Positions 1-9,728 are shown, counted from the first letter of the stretch. The stretch: 64,000 bases of DNA from Rhizopus sp. PT2906 (GCA_025529335.1 JAMYHX010000010.1:186001-250000); one strand, 5' to 3'. Numbers and translations are program-made. Notes: a model not told the origin generated them from the sequence alone.

Positions 1-1828
1 CAACCATCCAACGCAAGGTATGCTCAGGACATCCCATATCCCCACATCTAAACACAACCTCCCATTCCTTCCTTCAATAAATGGAGATCATCACTGATCC
101 TCTAGACGGTGTTTAAACATTGCTCATGACGTTTATGCATCATTTCTGCTACTAAGCAGCTGATGTTTCTGCTTTCAAATTCATTGACTATTTGAGATTA
201 CTGCTTTTCCGGTAGGTGGCTTCATCAGCATATCTTATTTATACAATAATATATCAGCTACAAAAAGGTATCTTTTTATCAATGTAGTAAGTGAGAAAGA
301 GAAATAGAGTAATTAACATGTAACATATGATATCGTTTTGAGCGTCATTTTGAGCAAGCGGAACAACTCGTTCAGTAAAGCGCGTCCTTTTTGGATAGCT
401 GATGTGTCTTAATGTCACTCTTGAGGTTTGACCAAAACCTTTCAAGACTTACTCACACATAAAAAGAACATCATTTATTGATTTAGTTTGACTATCACAT
501 CCTAAAGTAATAATTCATATCTTTAAGCAGTTAGCCAGCGTGATATTTATTGATCACTATATAAACAGAGTAGCTACACAAAAATGCTTAAGTTCTAGAC
601 TGTTTAATTGGTATAAAAAAACCATCCATTAATCTTATAGTAAAATACGTACTTTTTTCAAATAAACTAGCTCCAACAACATTGTTAAGCCTACAAGTCT
701 TTATTATCACTCACTCATTTATTCAAAGTACACTACTATGGGATATGTTTATAAATAAAGACACGCTTCCTAGCAACAAAAAAATTCATGCAACCAACTC
801 TGACTCTGGACTTCCCTTTTTCATCTTTCAAAATCACAGATGTAAACAGACAAAAAAATAAACGAAGGTCTTTTTTCACTTTTTTTTTTTTTTTTTTTTC
901 CTCTCATGCTTTTCTGGTTTGCTCGAATTCCGATAGTAACCTTTATGATGCTTGAGGAAGTAGGTTGCCTTTCTCTCAGAAGGGAGGAATAAGCTTATTA
1001 CAATTTTTATAAAGTTACTTCGGTGACTAACCTTTATTACTTCGGAAACGCTGCTCCTTGTGATTGTGGCTACAATGCAACAGGGTGAGCTATAAATTAA
1101 TGTAAATGAAAAAAAGAATCTTAGTGGTTATTAGTAACTAAGTTATGAACTGGTTGTTGTGGCAAGTTTTGTTGCATACAATGTCTATCCGATAAAGTAT
1201 CCTTTAACTGGATACACCTTTTTCTATCCATTGATTATATTCAACAGCAAATGCTTAAACACGTAAAAGAGAATTCATAATATAAACAAGGCTGACTAGC
1301 ACATTATCAGCTAGTCAGCCAAAATTGTACAAAAACTACAAGAGAGTATTTACATACAGCTTGGTCATGCTTTCTTACTACCGTCAGAGGAAGGAGTACA
1401 TAAAGTGTATGTAGTGCAGCCAGTAAGAGAGACACACCTTAGCCATAGATTCTATTTTCATTATGAACAGAGAGATGAAAGCACAAACATACATAATCAA
1501 AAGATGGCTGTGCTTACGGGTATCTCAGTGTATGTCTTAATGCGCAATGTTTTGTAGACACGCTCAAAAGCATTAGTCAACTACTTGTTCTTAGAAATAG
1601 TACATTAATTTGCTGGCGACACTTTTTTTCCATGATTGTTGAATACAAATAATCCATTTGTGTACTGAAGAACAGTGCTTTATTTAATGAAATATCTTGT
1701 GGTTTTACTTGATTTCTTGCTCTAAAATAAAGCCTTTACACTTATTAATAACGCATTGAGATAGAAATGCGTGTAAAAAGAACCATTGAGTTTATTGAAG
1801 TTTTATTATACTTTGACAATATGAATCC
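1..1828. other. Gene-poor intergenic stretch
   Basis: No credible coding region was seen on either strand. The stretch is AT-rich, with homopolymer runs such as the T tract near 879-899. A perfect hairpin at 1290-1320 is listed separately. The only open frame of note (254-445, minus) lacks a recognisable product. Confidence 0.5.
1290..1320. repeat. Perfect 11-bp stem hairpin
   Basis: GGCTGACTAGC at 1290-1300 is followed by a 9-nt loop and its exact reverse complement at 1310-1320. The G+C content of the stem is high for this AT-rich spacer. It could be a terminator-like RNA hairpin or a palindromic binding site. No flanking gene explains it. Confidence 0.7.
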
Positions 1829-2098
1829 TTAAAGTTGATCATTGCGTTGGTGGTATTCATCAATTATTTGATCAGGAGTAATGTTACTGAGGTCGACAGA
1901 GGAACCTTAATCCTCAGTGCTTCCACCATTTTCATTGGGATCAAAAGCTTGAAGACTTGAGTCATCAGAAAGAGAATCCTTTTTATATAAAAGCGGATAT
2001 TTCAGTCTTATCTTGTTGAGCTTATGTCGGTAAAAATAAGGTAAATACAAATCTTACAACAGTTGCCTCAGAAAAGTAAGCAAACAGTCTTTTGTACA
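1829..2098 (-). pseudogene. Decayed coding relic, unknown family
   Basis: One minus-strand frame reads as ordinary protein for about 85 codons, interrupted only by two TAA codons. It contains a basic/aromatic segment (DLYLPYFYRHKLNKIRLKYP), then an acidic Ser-rich part, then SVDLSNITPDQIIDEY and a terminal TAA. Both TAA codons could derive from CAA by C-to-T change. I do not recognise the family. It lies just downstream of the DPNA-repeat gene on the same strand; a shared DPN motif is probably coincidence. It could also be exons of a gene whose introns I cannot place. Confidence 0.3.
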
Positions 2099-2148
2099 TT
2101 AATAATAAAGATATTCGTTGTAAAAGAACAAATTCAAGTTTTATTTAT

Positions 2149-2499
2149 TTATCCATATAAAAATGGATAAATTGGGTGATTAAGAAGTCCGCCTAGGTCA
2201 GCATCTTGAGGACTTGGACCACCAGAAGGAGGCGCTGGACTATCAGCATTTGGGTCAGCATTTGGGTCAGCATTTGGGTCAGCATTTGGGTCAGCATTTG
2301 GGTCAGCATTTGGGTCAGCATTTGGATCAAGAGCTTGAGGCTGTGCAGGAGCATCAGCAGGCATAGGCATACCAGGAGGAGAAGGAGAAGGAGGCTTAGG
2401 CATACCACCAGGCATAGGCGGCATTTGAGGAGAAGGAGCAGCAAAGCCAACAGCGATAAGAGAAGCGCAGATAGTAAGAATAACAAGCTTGATTTGCAT
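2149..2499 (-). CDS. Small secreted Pro-rich protein with DPNA tandem repeats
   Basis: A single-exon protein of 116 residues. It starts with a clear signal peptide (MQIKLVILTICASLIAVGFA, then APSP), so secretion is expected. The mature part is Pro/Met-rich, followed by seven tandem DPNA units (nucleotides 2245-2328), a Pro/Ser segment and the C-terminus LNHPIYPFLYG. I chose the Met at 2499 rather than the in-frame Met at 2589 because the signal peptide follows it directly and a TATA-like ATATAAAAG lies about 75 nt upstream (near 2570-2578), inside the longer version. There are no cysteines and no GPI signal. Function is unknown; a cell-wall or surface protein, or an effector-like protein, is possible. 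Confidence 0.65.
   Translation of the reverse strand: MQIKLVILTICASLIAVGFAAPSPQMPPMPGGMPKPPSPSPPGMPMPADAPAQPQALDPNADPNADPNADPNADPNADPNADPNADSPAPPSGGPSPQDADLGGLLNHPIYPFLYG
2245..2328. repeat. Seven 12-bp tandem repeats (DPNA codons)
   Basis: The unit AGCATTTGGGTC (plus strand) occurs seven times head to tail. The last copy carries one substitution. It encodes Asp-Pro-Asn-Ala on the minus strand. The near identity of the units suggests recent expansion or contraction, so the copy number may vary between strains. Confidence 0.9.
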
Positions 2500-2589
2500 T
2501 TGAGTATAAAAGTATAAAAACCAAAGAACTGTTGTATCTTCTCTTTTTTGCGTAAAACATTGCCCTTCTTTTATATTAATCAGATTCAT

Positions 2590-3418
2590 GTAGACACTGT
2601 TGTCATGGCTGTTTACTATTGGCTATAAGCACATTTGACTAACCTTGGTTAGATAGATGTGCTTATTTCGCTGTGTTTTGTTGATCGCTTATTCATAAAT
2701 GCATAAGCTACAGGTAGCATATGTACTGTATGCACGTATTGGTGTGTTTGAACTAATGAATGGCTCTGGCTCAAGAGAGAATCAATACATATAAACACAC
2801 TGCTGTAATATTTTCCATCTACATAAATGGGTTTCCCTTTGTGTCTTTATCAACAATAACTGCAGGCGATTGACGATTCCCAAAAGCTGGGACCTTGATA
2901 GTTATCCGTTTATTGCTTCCAATGACTGACTTAACCAATATCCAAGTCTAATAGTGCAATCGTACAATTAGTGGAAGCCTTTTGAGGACAACTCATACGT
3001 AAAATCATTAATAAAGGGATGACAATACTGATTGGACCATTAATTGGTGGAAACCAGTTTGAAGAAAATCGATACTATACACTAATGACTTTTCTTGATA
3101 TTCTAACGTGCGGGCCAAACCCAGTGCCTTATTCTGACATTAATCAGTCCCTACAAAAGAATACATCTTTGTAATAGCGATAATATAAACTTAAGTTTTA
3201 GTGGTACAAAGAGAATTGATGTTTTGCTGTAAAATGCACCTTGCGTCAATATTTGGCGCTTTACGTAAGCTTTGAATGTAAAACGGTTCAGAAGAAAACG
3301 GTGCTATCTTTACTATCTTATGATATGATACGCATTTACCCTTAAAGACATTTTTGACCTGAGCCTTTTCTTATGGACATCTCGTTCAAAAAAAAAGGGG
3401 GTTATTTATTTAAATAAA
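2590..3418. other. Intergenic region, no gene recognised
   Basis: No complete gene was seen. A minus-strand frame around 2827-2930 reads IKVPAFGNRQSPAVIVDKDT before a stop and may be a fragment of a decayed ORF, but the frame upstream has clustered stops. It is not called as a gene. Confidence 0.4.
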
Positions 3419-4261
3419 TTAAGAATGAAGCGATCGATGATGTAATGTCTTGTGCTTGATCCATTTTTTGAATTTATTCTGATGACCAACAACGGGTGAT
3501 ATACAAGGTGTAGATGCTCGAGTTTCCTCTTTAGGTGGCAAAGGTGGAGGAATTGGTGAAGACGTGGATGAGGATAGGGCCATTTTATTTTCAAAATCAG
3601 TATACATATGCGTTTGGGAGGCAGTGCCCCAGCTCATTGAGTCTCTTAAAGTTGATCTTTGGTAATGGCGTCGACAGCTGATTGCCGTTTCTCTCTTTTG
3701 AATTGCCTTCACTTTCAGTATTTCTCTCATGGCATAAAGACCAACTGTCTTTACGTGAAGAGAGGATACTGGATCCATAAGAGGTAGACATCGCATCAAG
3801 GTGCACCAATGTGTGTATTGACTATCCAACACATCATCTATATCACAAGGAATTGATCGAAAAGGTTCAAGGGGCTCTGGCCATGGTACGCCATCGACCG
3901 TTGATACGTTACTCAGAGAAGAGCAACACTTGTTGGAGCATTTTTGTAGTCCGTCCATATCTTCTAGCTTCTGAAGTAAGGCACCATAGTTTTGAGGTAC
4001 TTGAGATGCCCAGGGATCGACAGTAATCGGATGGATTTGAAAAGGAAAAGACTGCGACTGTGATTGCAACTGCTGCTGCTGCTGCTGTTGTTGTTGTTGT
4101 TGTTGTTGGTGATATTGATGGCCATTGGTTTCTACCAAATCATCCACTTGAGTAGATAATCTTTTTACAAGGTTAGCCAAATCATATAACGATACGTTCT
4201 CTGGTGTCGAAGGAGACACTTTGTTCTTCTTTCTACTCAATTTTTTTGCTGCAGATAGCAT
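3419..4261 (-). CDS. Hypothetical protein with polyglutamine tract
   Basis: An intronless 280-residue frame. The N-terminus is basic (MLSAAKKLSRKKNK), followed by a predicted helical segment (about residues 24-45, LYDLANLVKRLSTQVDDLVE), a run of about 15 glutamines (about 52-66), and a less simple region with several cysteines (about 105-165). The C-terminus has a Pro/Ser-rich stretch (SPIPPPLPPKEE) of the kind that can bind SH3 domains. No known family was recognised. The helical start and polyQ fit a regulatory or scaffold protein, but this is inference. The start at 4261 is the first Met in the frame. Confidence 0.5.
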   Translation of the reverse strand: MLSAAKKLSRKKNKVSPSTPENVSLYDLANLVKRLSTQVDDLVETNGHQYHQQQQQQQQQQQQQLQSQSQSFPFQIHPITVDPWASQVPQNYGALLQKLEDMDGLQKCSNKCCSSLSNVSTVDGVPWPEPLEPFRSIPCDIDDVLDSQYTHWCTLMRCLPLMDPVSSLHVKTVGLYAMREILKVKAIQKRETAISCRRHYQRSTLRDSMSWGTASQTHMYTDFENKMALSSSTSSPIPPPLPPKEETRASTPCISPVVGHQNKFKKWIKHKTLHHRSLHS

Positions 4262-4344
4262 GTTTAAAAAGAAGAAATAATTTATTGATATTAAGACTGA
4301 TATTGATTTTACTTAAATATGAAATGACGAGTGCGTTCATACAT

Positions 4345-4394
4345 GCGTGTATATATATGTATATATAATGTGTGTGTGTATGTGTATGTGTGTT
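4345..4394. repeat. TG/TA-rich microsatellite
   Basis: Alternating TA, TG and TGTA units lie in the short gap between the polyQ gene's start and the end of the THOC7 gene. It is a simple-sequence repeat with no obvious function. Confidence 0.7.
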
Positions 4395-4443
4395 GAGAAA
4401 ATTTTATTGTTAGTAATTGCTGATATGGAGAATGTTTCTCTTT

Positions 4444-5469
4444 TTATTCTGCCATAGGTGTATCCAAAACAATACCCTCCTCTTCATCTTCATCCTCATC
4501 TTCACTCTTTCTTTCATGAAATCTATGACTTGTGTATTTCTTATCGTCTTGTTCTGGCTTTACTTGTTCATCTTCTGATAGAATATCGCCTTCTTCATCT
4601 GATGATGCATATCCTCTTTCCATATCCATTACCATTCTCTTATCGTCATTCTAAAAATGTGTGTTTAAAACAAGCATTCATCACACCTTTCCTTTCTTTT
4701 TACCATCATTGCTCTTTCCTCTTCAACTGATCTCTGTAAATCCTTCAAGTTTTGTACTGCCTGTGACAAGTTCTTCTTGCGGTTTTCCAAGGCAATCAAT
4801 TTATTGATCTTTTCTCTTTGCAACACTTCAATTTCCTTCTTCAATTGTGTTATAGACCTTTTTTTAAAAGATGAGCCAAAAAAAGTAAATGTAAATGAAT
4901 ATCAATTTACTCTGTATATGAGTCTCTAGTATCCAATTTCATAATTTCTCTTGCTACTCTATCATACTCTAATTTATGGTTTCGTATCTTTTGAGCAGCC
5001 AACAAATCTTGTTTTAAACTAACAATATCCTTCATAGCCTCCCTTTGCGCCACCGCTATGGGGTAAAAAGTTAGAGAGGGTATATGAGTACATGCTTTAT
5101 TTTTACCTGTTCTTTCTACAATCGCGTTATATTCATTAATATCCTTGACGTTAACATGTTCAATTATTGGATTTCGTTCAAGGTTTGTTTGATAGCTTAA
5201 TAACTGAATTAAAATATTTTCAAATGAATGTTGTCTATAAAATAAAAAAAAAAGGAGGTTATCGAGTTGTTTAGAAACGAAAGCTATTTCCTAGTTACGC
5301 TGATTCAACTGATTCTGTGCCTAAAGTATGTAGAAACGTAAACACTTTTTTCTCCAATCCTTTGACAGCGCGATCATCAAGCGCTAATCGCTGCTTCAAG
5401 AATAATTCTATGGTATTTTATATCAGTTTGTCAAGATCTATTCATTATATTTAATCTACCTTCATCCAT
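4444..5469 (-). CDS. THOC7: THO complex subunit 7 (THOC7/Mft1-like)
   Basis: THO couples transcription elongation to mRNP packaging and export in the nucleus. The spliced minus-strand product begins with a 10-nt coding exon (5460-5469) joined to 5299-5407, then further exons and a last exon ending at 4444. It shows the THOC7 pattern: an N-terminal helical region (LFLKQRLALDDRAVKGLEKK), then long coiled coil including LLAAQKIRNHKLEYDRVARE, which matches the family's conserved KRIRKNRQEYDALAK-type segment, then more coiled coil. The C-terminus is acidic (SSDEEGDILSEDE and an Asp/Glu run) and is probably disordered. Introns are 50-60 nt. It is divergent from the MIC12-like gene about 100 bp away. 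Family assignment rests on the coiled-coil signature. Confidence 0.7.
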
Positions 5470-5528
5470 AACAGAAACTGTAAAAAAAAAGGGAAGAAAA
5501 AGGTTTCTGGCTTTAAATGTCTAGAGGC

Positions 5529-5560
<32 letters not shown>

Positions 5561-5570
5561 CTTCTTAAAT
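5470..5570. promoter_or_regulatory. Short divergent promoter with poly-T tract
   Basis: Only about 100 bp separate the start codons of THOC7 (minus) and the MIC12-like gene (plus). The gap holds a run of about 30 T (5531-5560), the kind of rigid tract that excludes nucleosomes in fungal promoters. Shared regulation is inferred from spacing only. Confidence 0.45.
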
Positions 5571-5975
5571 ATGCCAAAAGCCTTATCCTTACTAGCAGGC
5601 TTTGGACTTGTTACAGCACTTACTTATCAGTCCCGAATCAATCTTATTACTAATACAGCACATGTCCAAGAACAGATCGATGAAGCAAAAATAAAAGCAG
5701 ATCTAGCCACTGACAGCAGGGCCATCAGACTATCCCTCGCGCGTCCTCCAACCATGTTGGAAAAATCTGTAGACAACACCATTCTGTACTATGAACGCAG
5801 ACTTATACCTTCTGGTATGGTTTTATATCCATCAATAATATTCAAACTAAATATTGTTATAGTAAAAGAATCTTGGAATGCGCAGGTCGCCAAAGCTGCA
5901 TCAGCCATCATTCAATCTGATTTACCAAGAAAAACAGGAAAGTTTATTCTGAGAAATGTATTTGGACATGAATAG
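5571..5975 (+). CDS. MICOS subunit MIC12-like, mitochondrial inner membrane
   Basis: Predicted product of 118 residues from exons 5571-5814 and 5863-5975. An N-terminal hydrophobic segment (ALSLLAGFGLVTALTY) would anchor it in the inner membrane. A hydrophilic helical part follows, then a conserved-looking ESWNAQVAKA segment that recalls the WN motif of fungal Mic12/Aim5. MICOS holds cristae junctions in place. The intron is 48 nt, a multiple of three with no in-frame stop, so an unspliced message would encode 16 extra residues. I rejected the upstream Met at 5517 because it would add a run of ten Phe from the T tract. Assignment to MIC12 is by architecture and a short motif. Confidence 0.5.
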   Translation: MPKALSLLAGFGLVTALTYQSRINLITNTAHVQEQIDEAKIKADLATDSRAIRLSLARPPTMLEKSVDNTILYYERRLIPSGMVLYPSIIFKLNIVIVKESWNAQVAKAASAIIQSDLPRKTGKFILRNVFGHE

Positions 5976-6046
5976 TAAATGATAATGTAACAAGTTTACA
6001 AAGAAGAAGAAGAAAAAAGGAATAAATAAATTATAAAAAATACATA

Positions 6047-7285
6047 TTAAACATCTATAATTTTGGTAGCTGCTTTTCTTAAGCGGTTCATGACGGCCAT
6101 GCCTTCTCTAATTTCAGATATACCCTCGACAAAAATGACATCAACTGTACGTTCATCTAAATCACGCAATCCCTTAAACATACCACGGGCGACCTCCTCT
6201 GGATGCCCTTGACGTCCCATCTGAAGTGAGATGCACTCGATATCACCCTTTAATCTTGATGTCGTTTCCCACACGACACTATCTACATCTTCTGGTGCAG
6301 TACGAAGGATGCCTACCTTTGATACGCCTACACCTGATCGTTGTATTTCTTCCAATTGACCTTTCCAAGCTGCTTCAAACTTGTCAATGCTCAGCTTGTC
6401 CTTTGGTTCTATCAGGATGACCATGGCCTCTGGTGAGTAATGACGATATTTCATACCAGGCGTGGTGGGTGCCATTTCGAGATCTTTATCCACAAAATGT
6501 TTTCGATACACTTGGAGTTTTTCCATGCCTTCGATTTGTTGAAGCGTTTCAAATGTAACGCCTCCAGGTCGTAAAATGGCTGGTGGTGTACGCAGCCCAT
6601 CAAGCACCGTGCTCTCGACACCTACATCACACGATCCACCATCGAGAATAAGTGGGATTCGACCTTGTAGGTCGTGGTATACATGGCTAGCAAGAGTTGG
6701 TGATGGCTTGCCTGATGAGTTGGCTGAAGGTGCAGCCAGTGGGAATCCACATGCTTCAATCAAACCTCGGGCGATAGGATGCGATGGAAATCGAACGGCG
6801 ACAGTAGGGTGACCACAGGTAACGGACGTGGGGATTTTTTCGGACGCTGGTAAAACAATGGTCAATGGTCCTGGCCAATGCTGACGAATGACAGGCAAGT
6901 AGACTTCAGGCAAATGTTGGTTGGGTAAAATGCTTTTGAGCATGTCAATCGAAGACACATGCACAATGAGTGGATTGTCCTGAGGTCTGTTCTTGGCTGC
7001 AAAGATTTTGGCAACAGCATCAGCGCAAAGAGCATTCGCAGCTAATCCATAAACTGTCTCTGTTGGCATACCGATCGCTTCACCTTGTTTTAGATAATAA
7101 ACAGCTTTATCGATCGCTGCTTGATCGTCTGGATGAGTAATGATTGTAGACGCATTTTGTTCAGCAAATTCGCCTTGACTCTTTTTGAGTACAAAATGAG
7201 ATGGAGTGACTTTATGAACTTGAGTTTCAAACATGTATTTTGGTATTGCTATTATTCTTGAAGCAGCCCTAAAAGGAAACTGCAT
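6047..7285 (-). CDS. SUA5: Threonylcarbamoyl-AMP synthase (Sua5/YrdC)
   Basis: Makes threonylcarbamoyl-AMP from threonine, bicarbonate and ATP, the first step of the t6A37 tRNA modification. The intronless 412-residue frame has the YrdC domain at about residues 60-255 (EAIGMPTETVYGLA, AKNRPQDNPLIVH, HWPGPLTIVLPA, VAVRFPSHP, PLAAPSANSSGKPSPT, GGSCDVGVESTVLD) followed by the Sua5-type C-terminal domain, giving the usual full length. The first Met opens a short basic, Arg/hydrophobic leader (MQFPFRAASRIIAIPKY) that looks like a mitochondrial presequence. A second Met at residue 18 would give a cytosolic form. Dual targeting by alternative initiation is inferred. The enzyme identity is firm. Confidence 0.95.
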   Translation of the reverse strand: MQFPFRAASRIIAIPKYMFETQVHKVTPSHFVLKKSQGEFAEQNASTIITHPDDQAAIDKAVYYLKQGEAIGMPTETVYGLAANALCADAVAKIFAAKNRPQDNPLIVHVSSIDMLKSILPNQHLPEVYLPVIRQHWPGPLTIVLPASEKIPTSVTCGHPTVAVRFPSHPIARGLIEACGFPLAAPSANSSGKPSPTLASHVYHDLQGRIPLILDGGSCDVGVESTVLDGLRTPPAILRPGGVTFETLQQIEGMEKLQVYRKHFVDKDLEMAPTTPGMKYRHYSPEAMVILIEPKDKLSIDKFEAAWKGQLEEIQRSGVGVSKVGILRTAPEDVDSVVWETTSRLKGDIECISLQMGRQGHPEEVARGMFKGLRDLDERTVDVIFVEGISEIREGMAVMNRLRKAATKIIDV

Positions 7286-7669
7286 TAATCTTTTTAAGGA
7301 TACAAAAAATATAAAATTTCTTTCATTCAGCTATCAATTAGATAAGCCTAAGCCACTACTCCTCTTTTCGTCATGTCTGCATAAAGAACAAGGTTTAATT
7401 GTGGCAAGATTAATTTAACCATAAATATTGCCACACCTACACTCCGCTGCAAGTAAAAGGTGCATAAATATGTATGTTCTTAAAGGACATGCTTGAATAT
7501 ATAAGGGGGTGCGCAGGCTAGTAGACCATGCTAAAGTATTGTTTGAAAAAGGTTTATTAGTTTTGTTTAATTTATGACTGTTTACCCCTTAAACGTTTAT
7601 TCTGTATACACTTTTATACAAAAAATGTGATGCTTTCACTCACTCCTTATTTCTTTTTTCTTTTTCTTT
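7286..7669. promoter_or_regulatory. Divergent intergenic region SUA5 / NVJ2-like
   Basis: A 384-bp gap between two divergent start codons. It must carry both promoters. A pyrimidine-rich stretch (7648-7669) precedes the NVJ2-like ATG directly. No gene was seen inside; the short plus-strand frame at 7233-7418 overlaps the SUA5 5' end and looks spurious. Confidence 0.4.
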
Positions 7670-9709
7670 ATGAACTATTGGCTTCAACTTTTAGGCACGT
7701 ACTTTATAGGCGGACTCACCTTTACACCCGTCCTACTGTTTCTTTTATATCACCTTTTACCAAAGCACAATACAGTTCAAAAACCAGATCATAAAGAACA
7801 CCGAACAAGTCATAGCAACAGCAATGTGATCAAGAAAGGCTGGATTCAACTGAGCAAGATGCACAAAAGAGAAGCTTGCCTGTCTGACATTAAACGTAAA
7901 AAACAAACTGTTTATGCAGAACTACGAAAATGTGGAGCCTTGTTTATATTTGAAAAATCAGATCTTCAAGAGCAGCAGGACGAAAACGCCTGTCGATTGA
8001 TCATTCCTGTCCATGATTACAATGTTTCTATGCACCTCTTTCATAACGACAAGGACACATTTGGACGATCAACGTTTTTGCGACTTGCATCGAATAAGAA
8101 GGAGGAATATTATATCACATGTGAAAGGGCAGTAGATAAAGAGGATTGGTATTTAGGCTTGATCGCCGCTGCTTCAGTGATAAACGATCAAGAGACAGTT
8201 GAGATGATGGACAGTATGCATTTTGATCCTGCCGCTATGAGATCCCTGATCCAGAGTATTCAGCAGGATACAGAGTACCGTCAGGTTCAGTGGCTGAACG
8301 CCATCCTTGGGAGACTGTTTTTAGGAATGTACAAGACCCAGGCAATGCAGGAATATGTTCAAGAAAAGATTTCGAGCAAGATTAAAAAGGCCAAGCTACC
8401 TAGCTTTCTGGGAGACATTCAAGTTCAATCTGTCGATCTAGGTCAATCTGTGCCATTTGTTGTGCAACCCAAGTTGCTATCGCTAACGCCCGAAGGTGAT
8501 CTCTTGGTTGAGGCAACTTTGAACTACGTGGGTGCATTTCAGGTGGTCATACAACTGGACTGTTCGTACTCCTTAATCCATGTCCCGCTTATCCTATCAG
8601 TCACACTCAAGCAATTGACAGGTAGATTTTTATTCAAGGTCAAACCACCACCTAGCAACCGATGCTGGATTGGATTTTATGAGATGCCCAAGACCGAATG
8701 GGAGATAACACCAGTTGTGTCTGACAAGTGGGTCAAGTTATCCATGGTGACAAGCATGCTAGAGTCCAAGATTCGGGAGTTTATGGTAGAAACCATCGTG
8801 CTTCCAAATATGGATGAGTTTCCCTTTTTCCCATCTCATGGCAGTCTAGGAGGCATATTCGGTGAACGAATACCAAGACCTTCAGAGACAACAAAGGAAG
8901 AAAAGAAAGAAGAAGAGGATCTTTTGATGGACATGCTTGGTAATAGACCAGCTCAGCCTGCTGAATTGCCCAAAGCTGACCAACGTATTACCTATGACGA
9001 CATCCTCCTACTGCCAAAACCGCCTACCCGCAGATCAGAATCCGTTGGTCTATTGGAGCCACTTTCTTCCAAATCCAGTATGAGCAATCACCGTGCCAAG
9101 TCTACTCCTGAGCTAAGGAAAAGAATAAGCGACAATTCGACTCCTCAACCAACAACCGAAAAAAGTACGATTGTATATAAACAAAGAACATACAGTTATA
9201 ATAGCGACAATGATGAAGATTGTAGTGTTAATAGTAGCCATATAACAGCTAGTGATAGTAGCAGTAGCAGAAGTAGTCACAGTAGTCGCAGTAGCAGTAA
9301 AAGCAATGACAGTAGTACCAGTGTTAGCAGTACTAGCATTCAACCTCTTTCACCAGAGGCAGGTTTAAACTTTATTAACTTTCAAGAGACATACTTGGGA
9401 AAAGAAGTGGATATCAAGAGCATTCATCCACTTGACAAGCCTCCTCAATATTATCATCCTAGCAACAGTAGTGATTCAGTTTCAATAGGATCAAGCAAGA
9501 GCACAATTAAATACAACAAGTTGATTAACAATATGAACAACAAGAAACAAGCATTTTGTAATATGGCTGGGAATTTATTTACTAAAAAGAGCAAATTTAT
9601 TATAAAGAGTAAAATTACAAAGGAGATGAGAGAAGAAAGGAACAGAGAATTACAAGAAATACATAACAAAAAAATGATGGGATTGTTTTTAACTTCGCCT
9701 ACAGAATAA
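7670..9709 (+). CDS. NVJ2: SMP-domain lipid-transfer protein, NVJ2/TEX2 type
   Basis: An intronless 679-residue protein. An N-terminal membrane segment (about residues 5-28, LGTYFIGGLTFTPVLLFLLY) would anchor it in the ER. A PH-like domain (about 58-170, starting GWIQLSKMHKREACLSDIKR) is followed by the SMP-LTD lipid-binding module (about 200-395, RQVQWLNAILGRLFLGMYKT onward). The C-terminal 280 residues are Ser-rich and probably disordered, with a basic end. This TM-PH-SMP order is that of yeast Nvj2 and animal TEX2, which act at membrane contact sites and move sphingolipids or phospholipids. It converges with the coiled-coil gene, with stop codons about 20 bp apart. Family assignment is strong; the exact contact site is unknown. 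Confidence 0.85.
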   Translation: MNYWLQLLGTYFIGGLTFTPVLLFLLYHLLPKHNTVQKPDHKEHRTSHSNSNVIKKGWIQLSKMHKREACLSDIKRKKQTVYAELRKCGALFIFEKSDLQEQQDENACRLIIPVHDYNVSMHLFHNDKDTFGRSTFLRLASNKKEEYYITCERAVDKEDWYLGLIAAASVINDQETVEMMDSMHFDPAAMRSLIQSIQQDTEYRQVQWLNAILGRLFLGMYKTQAMQEYVQEKISSKIKKAKLPSFLGDIQVQSVDLGQSVPFVVQPKLLSLTPEGDLLVEATLNYVGAFQVVIQLDCSYSLIHVPLILSVTLKQLTGRFLFKVKPPPSNRCWIGFYEMPKTEWEITPVVSDKWVKLSMVTSMLESKIREFMVETIVLPNMDEFPFFPSHGSLGGIFGERIPRPSETTKEEKKEEEDLLMDMLGNRPAQPAELPKADQRITYDDILLLPKPPTRRSESVGLLEPLSSKSSMSNHRAKSTPELRKRISDNSTPQPTTEKSTIVYKQRTYSYNSDNDEDCSVNSSHITASDSSSSRSSHSSRSSSKSNDSSTSVSSTSIQPLSPEAGLNFINFQETYLGKEVDIKSIHPLDKPPQYYHPSNSSDSVSIGSSKSTIKYNKLINNMNNKKQAFCNMAGNLFTKKSKFIIKSKITKEMREERNRELQEIHNKKMMGLFLTSPTE

Positions 9710-9728
9710 ATAAATAAATAAAAAGTAA

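Noticed and set aside
2245..2328. CRISPR-like tandem array
   Set aside because: The units are contiguous 12-mers without spacers and encode amino-acid repeats.
2206..2517. Arg/Trp-rich open frame on the plus strand over the DPNA repeat
   Set aside because: It is the mirror of a 12-bp tandem repeat and has no start context or domain; the minus-strand secreted protein explains it.
5517..5570. Earlier Met for the MIC12-like protein
   Set aside because: It would translate the promoter T tract as ten Phe; the Met at 5571 gives a sensible membrane anchor.
9113..9343. Thr-rich minus-strand frame
   Set aside because: It is antisense to the Ser-rich tail of the NVJ2-like gene; composition follows from AGT/AGC repeats.
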